DNA from: Eustoma russellianum
Lineage: Eukaryota > Streptophyta > Magnoliopsida > Gentianales > Gentianaceae
DNA length: 64,000 bases
Direction: 5' to 3'
Assembly (NCBI GenBank): GCA_036186865.1
Contig: AP025071.1
Location: 12,992,475-13,056,474, forward strand
Below are positions 56,859 to 64,000 of this stretch, piece after piece. The position numbers and the translations under genes were made by a program. Within the stretch, counting starts at the first letter, position 1; every line of letters starts with the position of its first letter. The notes beneath the pieces were generated by a model. That model saw only the letters and a program-made list of their open reading frames with translations. It searched no databases and was not told where the DNA came from.

Positions 56859-59046
56859 TGATGCGGATCAAGGATCCCATCATAATGTCACTGGTCCTAA
56901 ACAAGAAGTAAAGCTAAACAACTTGATCTAGATGTTGCAAGCTTCTTGTAGGCATGTTCAAGATGCACGAAACAAACATTGGGTTCATTTACTTGAAAAC
57001 AAAGACGTTTAGTCAATCTTGCATATGTGTGTGTGCGTTTTTATGTTTGTTTCTCATTTTCATAAATTTGCATTACTAATGATTCTTGTCTTCATAACTT
57101 TGTGTTGTAGAAGACCTGATGGTGTGAAAAGGATGATGGTGTCTTGAAGAGAATGTTTAAGAGAATGCTCAAGAGAATGTTGGCTTGAAGAGAATGTTTG
57201 TCGTGAAGAATCTGTGACTTGAAGAATGTTTGTCTTAGGGAATATTTGTCCCAAAGAATATTTGTCCTAGGGAATGTTTGTCCTAGTGAATGTTTGTCTT
57301 AAGGAATGTGTGTGTCGTTTTTGCAAGATTTCAAGGCTCAAAATCATTCCAAAAATAAAGGAGTGGTCACACTTATTATTGATTGGCAATCAAGACATTT
57401 GAAATTCAAATTGTTTTCAGATTTGTTTGGTAATTTGCATGTCATGTATTATGTGCCTAGGTGGCAAAATGAAGATCCAATCATAGAGTGACAAGAACGC
57501 AAAGACATATCACTTGTCCAATTATATCTCGCCAAGTAAGCAAAGGTATGTCACAAGGCTTTACAAGGCATCTTCCAAGGGCACTCAAGACATTCTTCAA
57601 GGGCATTTTCAGCCATAGGGGGCGTGCCATGCTATACAAAAGGAGCAAGAAGATCAAACACAATTCAAGACTCATAGTCTACATTCTATCAAGTGCAAAG
57701 CAAGGAATTCTTTTCATCTCTTATCTTCTTCTCTTGCACAAAGCCTTAAACCTAACAAACATACATTCCATATTATGTATAGGCTTTATATATACCACAC
57801 ATACACGTTTCATATTTGAAAAAGGTTGATCAAGGTGTGATCATGATGCAGATTAAGGATCCCATCATAATGCACCGGTCCTATAACAAGAAGCAAAGGT
57901 AAACAACGTGATCTTGATGTTGCAAGCTTCTTGTTTAGGCTTGTGCAAGATGAACCAAACGAACATTGGGTTCATTTACTTGAAAACAAAGACGTTTAGC
58001 CAATCTTGCATATGTGTGTGTGTGCGTTTTTCTCTAGTCTGTGTTTTATGTTTGTTTCTCATTTTCATAACTTTGCATTGCTAATGATTCTTGTCTTCAT
58101 AACTTTGCCTTGTAGGAGATCTGATGCTGTGAAAAGGATGATGGTGTCTTGAAGAGAATGTTCAAGAGAATGTTTGTCTCATGAGAATGTTGTCTCAAGA
58201 GAATGTTGTCCTGAAAAGAATGTTTGTCTTGAAGAATGTTTGTCCCAAGGAATGTTTATTATCCTAGGGAATGTTTGTCCTAATCCCTTCCCCAACAACT
58301 ACATGGTTTGAAAGGCCCACGTAAGGATCAACTTCACAACAAGATGAGGACAAACACATCTACACAACAAGTAAGAAGAGGCAGCCAACAAGGATAAAAA
58401 TGAACCAAATTTGAATTCAATTTCAAGGAAATTCAAGATTAAATTTCAGCCAACTTTTGAAGACATATCCCAAGCATATCACAACTTCGAAACTCAATCA
58501 CAAACCTACCAAGGAATAGAAAATCGGCTGGAGAAGGAAGAACCAAGATGACTACAAAATTTGAAGACGAGATAATTAGCTTTTACAAGTTTAACTTTAA
58601 TTCGAATTGTAATTTGTTTTTTTTTTAAAATTTTGATAGGCTTTCAAGATAGAGTTTAAGACATTTAAAACTCTTAATTAGCTAGCAAATTTCAGCATAG
58701 AAAGGCCTCTTATGACTGATTTCTACTTCACACATTCAATGAAATTTTAAACGTTTCTTTCATCTTCAAATTGTGAGACTTTGTTTTCTTGATTTTGTAT
58801 CAAAAATCAACGTTAATAACTCTCAAGAGTGAGAAATTTGGGGGCGTTTGCCAAGGCTAAGAGTGTCGTCTAGGAGGGACTATTGAAGGTTTGCCTATCA
58901 AAGTACGTTTGAAGTTTTCAATGATTGTTCAAGCTAGCACTTTTTACACAACGGAAGCAAGGAGAAGATCATTTTTTGTGCCTAAAATTTTGTGAGAGAG
59001 ACGTTGGAGGTGGTAGAGTGGATCCTTCCATCACGTGCTCGCATCA
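56859..59046 (+). repeat. Gypsy element 3 3' LTR, compound
   Basis: Starts TGATGCGGATC and ends CACGTGCTCGCATCA at 59046. The LTR start occurs twice, at 56859 and 57844 (TGATGCAGATT), each followed by GAACATTGGGTTCATTTAC, TGTGTGTGCG and an array of GAATGTTTGTC motifs (57150-57305; 58149-58285). Between the two lies foreign-looking sequence (57460-57843) similar to part of the Sirevirus LTR. The end part (58780-59046) matches other gypsy LTR ends. Confidence 0.75.
57460..57843 (+). repeat. Sirevirus-LTR-like fragment inside gypsy LTR
   Basis: Similar, in the sense of the Sirevirus, to the minus strand of 30140-30490: shared blocks include GATCCAAT, GCCAAGTAAGCAA, GCCATAGGGGGCGTGCCATG (against GCCATAGGGGGACGGC) and TTGATCAAGGTGTGATCA. 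It is diverged, so not derived from the copy at 29290-37576. Confidence 0.6.
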
Positions 59047-61569
59047 ATTCGTAACATAACAAGGATCATCACTTAAGGAAGTCACACTTAGGTTCTACAA
59101 GGTCATGACAACTTAGTCTAAGTATCATGTGTCACTACACAATGACTCCATAAACGTGACATGCATGCATATGTATGTGTGATGCATCATGATAAAAATG
59201 AGAATATGGCTTTTCATGCTTTTCTTTCAAATCATCATCGTCATAAAATAATAAAGTGTTCAGATCTATCTTCCCGGATCTGAGGCTGTAACGTCTCTCC
59301 TTCGAATCTATTATTCCCGGATTCAGAACGGTAACGTCTTCTTCTTGTCGGGTCTATTCTTTCCGGGCCCGAACGGTCATCATCAGGCCTATTAGCTCCG
59401 GGCCTGAACGGATCTACTATCAGATCACTTAACCCGGATCTAGGCGGGTTCTTACTGGCCAAGTTCATACTCACACACGGTACCGGTGGGGAAGCGTTCT
59501 TTTAAAAACAAAAATCATCGTTTTGAAAACGCTTTTCATCTTTCTTTCACATAAAATCAATGCCGTAAATCATGTACGTGACGATGATGCAATGTATGAC
59601 ATGCATTATGCGACTCGTGAACAAATGCATCATAACATGCATGCACGGACTTGTCTTTTAAACTGGAAAAACTGTCCAGCAATCACATTCTGTTCATACA
59701 GCCTCGTGCTCATCCATTTGTGCTCATATTCATAAACCCATGCCATACATATGCAAAATGAAGGCAGACACACGCTATAAAAATTTCGTAACATTCCGAA
59801 ATATCTAACGACCTCAAAACATCATACTATCATCAGAGATACTGTTGAAATCAGCAGGGCAGTACTGCCTTACCTCAGTTTCGTTGGTCATAAAACCTTA
59901 TCCATTTAGATCCATCACCTGAGAAACATAGCTAATTCACCAAGGAACAATATTCATAAGGCTAAACATCACGTTCAAGCCTAAATGATCAAGATCGAAG
60001 CCTTACAACTTAAGACATTAAACTGTCCTATTTTCCAGTTTTGTACCACTAAATTCAACTCAGTTGTTAACCATCAAAATGGTGGTTTTATGCTGGTTTC
60101 TTTACATGAACATGTACCACTATGCCTGAAGTAATTACCATAAAATTTCCAAGGCAATCCAATAAGTTTAAGGGGTCATCTAATTACTTTCCCAAACTGG
60201 GTACATGCAGAAACTGGAATGACCAGTTGTATCACGAAATAAATTGTGACCAAACCATAACTCCTTTTACCAAAATTCCAACTCACAGATGTCATAAACA
60301 CATCAAACTATCATCATACCAAACATCAGTTCATTTGCCTATTCCTAAGGTGCATTTTCGAGCCACACAACTTACTACTCAAAACTGTCCTGTTCCAGCA
60401 ACTTTGTTTGATCAGTTTTAACAAGAACTTCATTAAAAATAATCCACAACTCCTTTTACTAAATTTCCAACTCCCACTTTTCATAAACATATCAGGCTAT
60501 CATCATACCAAAAATTAGCCCATTTGAACACTCCTAATGTTCATTTTCAGGTCGCACAACATGCAACATAAATCTGTCCAGCTCCAGTAATTCTGTTTGA
60601 CCAACTCTTACGCAAAATTGCATTTAGGACAAACCACAACTCCTTTTAATGAAATTCCAACTCACACATTTCATAAACATATAAATCTATCACCATACCA
60701 AAAATTAGCCAATTTGCACCTTCCTAAGGTTCGTTTTCAGGTCCTTCAACATGACACATAAAACTGTCCAGCTCCAGTGATTTCAGCACTTATTCACTTT
60801 TATGGTTCAAGCATTTCCAAGAAACTTCATTCTTTAAAGTGACTAAATAACCATCAAATACACACTTCAACATAATTTTTTCAAGCCTCATAACATGCTT
60901 TGAACAATAAATAACCTATTGATGAATCACATCAAAACAGTCACAACACTTTCATGTAACCACTCAATTGCTCATACGATCACTTTTCTTATAACAACTA
61001 GTTTTCATATCTTGTACTTAGCATCTTTAACTAAGATTCATAGCCTAAAAATGACTAGACATTCAAGCATGCACTTCACAAAGAAGGCAAGATTGGCTAG
61101 AGTATACTTGTCTCTTTGAACCTTAGAGCTCTTCCTTAGCATGAGCCTTGGTTGAAATGGAGTGAAGTCTTCCTCCAACTTTACTTATAGTCCACGTTTT
61201 TTGAGAGGAGAAAGAAGAATGACATTAGTTACTATCTTAATAAAGGAACAACTTCATTGGGAATATGATTTCCTTACAAAGATGAAACTTGAATGGGGCT
61301 TGAAATGGATTTCAACCACCAAGACGTTAGCTCCTCCTAGTGGCTTGACCAATCTTCTCCTAATGATCATCTTGGTGTCACGTTTTCGGGCAAGACAAGA
61401 GATACCCATATGAGTTTCATTCTTTGAAACATGGGATTCACTTAGAACACTTAGCATGTACTTACCTAGATGAGTTCTTGAGGCTTGAAGATCTTGGTTT
61501 TGTTGGCTCAACTAGCCGTGTTCTACAATGGAGAAAATAGGGAAGTCTCCTTGCTCCATTGTGACTTCT
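59047..61569 (-). repeat. Older LARD-family LTR, truncated
   Basis: No gene. In order it shows hairpin units (59261-59445), three diverged 190-bp units with CCACAACTCCTTTTA at about 60250, 60446 and 60640, and the ACTTGTCTCTTTGAACC and CTTAATAAAGGAACAACTTC blocks at 61105-61255, in the same order as the LARD LTRs. It ends where the gypsy LTR at 61570 begins. Both LTR ends are missing. Confidence 0.65.
59261..59445. repeat. Hairpin repeats in the older LARD-family LTR
   Basis: Five units: CAGATC/GATCTG (59261, 59277), GAATC/GATTC (59304, 59320), CGGGTC/GGCCCG-type with one G-T wobble (59349, 59366), CAGGCC/GGCCTG (59384, 59401) and AGATC/GATCT (59422, 59437). Arm sequences differ from the young LARD but pairing is retained. 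Confidence 0.85.
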
Positions 61570-63025
61570 TGATGCGTGAAACTCGTGGGCTCCAACAATT
61601 CCACCTTCCAAACGTCCTTCACAAAGGGTTAGGCACAAGGAACAAGACTTCCCCTTGCTTCCTTAGTGATTAAAAACGTGTGGATTAAGAATGAGCAAGA
61701 CCAACACTTCAAGATGGTCGTTGATCAGGCAAACCAATACGGCCCTCCTGGGCGGCACCTTAAGCAATGGCAACACCTTCAAAATGCTCAACTTTGAAGG
61801 ATCTTAACCTAGGTTTTTAATGCAAAACCAAGAAAACAAAGTCTCACACAAAGTGAAAGAAATATCAAGAATTCTTATTCATCAAAGGTTGATCTTTTCC
61901 AAACGGCCAAGGGTCTATTTATAGGCTATAACAAACGTCCTATCAGCCTATAAGATGGCTAGAAATTAATTTAAATAAGCTAGCTAACAATGGCTTGAAA
62001 TTGAAAATTGTTTGAATTCAAACTAAAACAAATTCTAGCTAAAATCTTCAAATCTTGCAAGACTTTATCCTTAATGAATCTGGCCATGTATGATGATGAA
62101 GTTGGCGTTTTGAGACTTGATCTTGATGTAGATGAAGTGGTTGGAATTGAATTCAAAGGTTGGTTGAAGATTGGATTCAAATTGAATTTGAATTTGACTT
62201 CAAATTTGAATTCAATCTTTGAATTGTCTTCTAATCTCTTATGACCTCCAAGCTGGCGTGTGAGTGCATGATATGGCGTGTGTTAAGGCTTCAAAGTGGT
62301 TGAGATGTTGAATTCAAATGTTGGTTGAAGTTTGAATTCAAATTGGATTTGAATTTGAATTCAAACTTGGATTCAACTTTGAATTGTGATCTTATCTTCA
62401 TTATTCTTCAAAAATGTCGTGTAGGACTTTGAGATGATAGCTGAATCCCTTTTGAAATGTAAGCCTCAAATTGGTTGAAACTTGAATTCAAATTATGGTT
62501 GAATTTGAATTCAAGTTTATCTTCAAGTTCAAATTCAAGTAAGATGTCATCCTTCAATTTAAAGTGGCCAGCCCCCTTTTGTGATCCTTGGAGATGTTTT
62601 TGATTTTAATTTGGACAAGGAAGTCCCTCTAGGACACATTTGAATTTGTCTTCGTGGAGACAAACATTCCTTCCAAGACAACATTCTTTTTGTTCCCTTC
62701 TTTTGTGACACGCCTAAATGCTCTTTCTTGCCTCCATTTTATTTGGGTTTTTCCATGTACCTAACTTGCCTACAAAGAAATCACATAAAACAAATATCAC
62801 AAGAAAACAAGATAAACTTCAAGCTAAAGAAGCACACACACGTTTACACACACTCAAGGTAAAGGTTCAATGAAATGAACCCAAGGAGTCTTAGGTTCAT
62901 CTTGAACATGCTTGTACAAGAAGGTGGCAACTTGATGACAAAGTTCTCTTGCCCTCCTTCTTGTCATAGAGCGCTTGACCTCTTGATGGGACCCTTGATC
63001 CTCATCGGACCCTTGATCCTCATCA
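61570..63025 (-). repeat. Gypsy element 4 3' LTR
   Basis: 1,456 bp on the minus strand from TGATGAGGATC (63025) to CACGCATCA (61570). TATAAATA at 61916-61923, TTCAAATTCAA tracts, two GAATGTTTGTC motifs near 62660-62690. It has a 19-bp tandem duplication right at its start (63025-62988, unit GATGAGGATCAAGGGTCC). Confidence 0.85.
61916..61923 (-). promoter_or_regulatory. TATA box of gypsy element 4 LTR
   Basis: TATAAATA on the minus strand, same position relative to the LTR end as in the other gypsy LTRs. Confidence 0.6.
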
Positions 63026-64000
63026 ATCCCCCCTCCTCAAAAGGATTCGTCCTCGAATCAAAAAGGTTATCGTTAAAAGGGGTGAGGTCAGCAACATTAA
63101 AAGTAGGCGAAATTGAACCATACCTGTCGGGAAGATCAAGGATGTATGCATTGTCACCTATGCGTTTCAACACTTTAAAAGGTCCATCTCCTCGAGATAG
63201 CAGTTTTGACTTTCTTTCATTGGGAAATCTTTCTTTGCGCAAATGTAACCACACTAAATCTCTAGGTTTAAACACAACTCGTTTTTGATGTTTGTTAGCT
63301 CGTCTTTCATAAGCTTTGTTTTTCTTTTCAAGTTGTGTTTTAACTTGTTCATGCAGTTTCTTTATTTTTTCCGCTTTTTGTTTACCATCAAGACTAGAAC
63401 GTTCATGCACGGGAATAGGAATCAAATCAAGGGGAGACAAGGGATTAAACCCATATACGATTTCAAATGGACTATGCAAGGTACCGTGATGGACACTCCT
63501 ATTGTATGCAAATTCGATATATGGTAAACAATCTTCCCAATGTTTAATGTGTTTTTGCAAAATGGCACGCAAAAGTTGAGAAAGAGTACGATTAACGACT
63601 TCAGTTTGTCCATCAGTTTGTGGGTGTGCGGTGGTCGAAAAAAACAATTGTGTACCAAGTTTAGCCCACAAAACACGCCAAAAGTGACTCAAAAATTTCG
63701 TATCTCTATCACTTACAATTGTACGTGGCATGCCATGCAATCTCACAATTTCTTTGAAGAATAAATCAGCAACATGTGTGGCATCATCAACTTTCCGACA
63801 TGCAATGAAATGTGCCATTTTTGAATATCGATCAACCACAACATAAATGCTATCGCGGCCTCCCCGAGACCTAGGAAGTCCTAAAACAAAGTCCATGGAA
63901 ACGTCAATCCAAGGGGCATCAAGGACGGGTAGGGGCGTGTAAAGGCAATGTGGTTGGGATTTGGATTTGGCTTGTTTGCAAGTGATGCAACTACCACACA
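62964..64000 (-). CDS. pol: Gypsy element 4 pol, integrase core to C-terminus (partial, open at window edge)
   Basis: The least damaged pol in the window: one frame from the edge at 64000 to the stop at 62964 without interruption. From the edge: CGSCITCKQAKSKSQ (zinc-site Cys pair), VSMDFVLGLPRSRGG, VSDRDTKFLSHFW and QTEVVNRTLSQLL (Asp, Asp, Glu of the catalytic core), then FKPRDLVWLHLRKERFPNER, RGDGPFKVLKRIGDNAYILDLP, ISPTFNVADLTPFND and FDSRTNPFEEGG. The tail goes over the PPT (63026-63038) and about 20 codons into the 3' LTR, with a duplicated MRIKGP from the 19-bp repeat. No chromodomain is seen. The element may be autonomous, but gag, protease and RT lie outside the window. Confidence 0.9.
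   Translation of the reverse strand, partial: CGSCITCKQAKSKSQPHCLYTPLPVLDAPWIDVSMDFVLGLPRSRGGRDSIYVVVDRYSKMAHFIACRKVDDATHVADLFFKEIVRLHGMPRTIVSDRDTKFLSHFWRVLWAKLGTQLFFSTTAHPQTDGQTEVVNRTLSQLLRAILQKHIKHWEDCLPYIEFAYNRSVHHGTLHSPFEIVYGFNPLSPLDLIPIPVHERSSLDGKQKAEKIKKLHEQVKTQLEKKNKAYERRANKHQKRVVFKPRDLVWLHLRKERFPNERKSKLLSRGDGPFKVLKRIGDNAYILDLPDRYGSISPTFNVADLTPFNDNLFDSRTNPFEEGGLMRIKGPMRIKGPIKRSSAL
63026..63038 (-). promoter_or_regulatory. PPT of gypsy element 4, inside pol
   Basis: Minus-strand GAGGAGGGGGGATT directly before TGATGAGG; the same bases encode Glu-Glu-Gly-Gly. Confidence 0.85.

Noticed and set aside
27268..59046. One single host gypsy element spanning the whole nest (5' LTR at 27.3 kb, 3' LTR at 56.9 kb)
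   Set aside because: The two LTRs have different sequences and ends (GTTTGTGCATCA against GTGCTCGCATCA), and gag to RT is missing, so a common element is not supported.

Overview
This window looks like intergenic DNA from a flowering-plant nuclear genome with a large repeat load. It is AT-rich and essentially every recognisable feature is a retroelement: Ty3/gypsy elements of a chromovirus-like lineage, a gag-only Ty1/copia Sirevirus, a LARD-like element with very long LTRs, a tandem TRIM and plant L1-type LINEs. I found no host protein gene, tRNA, rRNA or miRNA gene that I could defend. Species cannot be named from what is here. Seven tRNA-iMet-type primer binding sites (six at intact LTR-internal junctions plus a second inside the tandem TRIM) anchor much of the layout.

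Layout. 1-409: start of a minus-strand gypsy LTR. 416-950: TRIM with three LTR copies and two internals. 951-3497: minus-strand LTR distantly like the LARD LTRs further on. About 3600-9270: decayed L1 LINE, minus strand (ORF1, then ORF2 with endonuclease, RT, zinc-binding and RNase H parts). 9271-9308: (TA)19, then a second LINE ORF1 on the plus strand, facing the first head to head and cut at 10107/10108 by a gypsy LTR. 10108-15126: a non-autonomous gypsy derivative whose only internal ORF is an acidic protein of unknown function. 15127-23712: a nearly complete but mutated gypsy element (PBS, gag, protease, RT, RNase H, integrase, PPT, 3' LTR). 23713-27267: a 5'-truncated gypsy pol plus an LTR holding a 525-bp duplication. 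27268-29284: LTR, PBS and leader of another gypsy element, interrupted by a Sirevirus at 29290-37576 with exact 5-bp target duplications. 37750-43302: a minus-strand non-autonomous gypsy derivative, again with an acidic ORF. 43303-44393 and 56681-59046: one gypsy pol plus 3' LTR, split by the 12.3-kb LARD-like element at 44394-56680. 59047-61569: older LARD-type LTR. 61570-64000: 3' LTR and uninterrupted pol end of a minus-strand gypsy element that runs off the window.

How the parts relate. The gypsy LTRs share a TGATG-type start, a PPT that also encodes the Glu-Glu-Gly-Gly end of the polyprotein, TATAAATA boxes and a repeated GAATGTTTGTC motif in the U3 part. At least three elements (two gypsy derivatives with acidic ORFs and the LARD-like element) lack pol, as does the gag-only Sirevirus. 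By inference they would depend on autonomous relatives, such as the element entering at 64000, for replication. Order of events can be read from the nesting: the Sirevirus (LTRs about 98.9 % identical by my count) is young, and the LARD is younger than the pol it splits.

Most promising unexplained signals: (1) tandem short inverted repeats in the LARD-family LTRs whose two arms change together, as if base pairing were under selection; (2) two gypsy derivatives in which gag-pol is replaced by an acidic, His/Asp-rich ORF of unknown function; (3) a triplicated near-perfect palindrome in the Sirevirus LTR.
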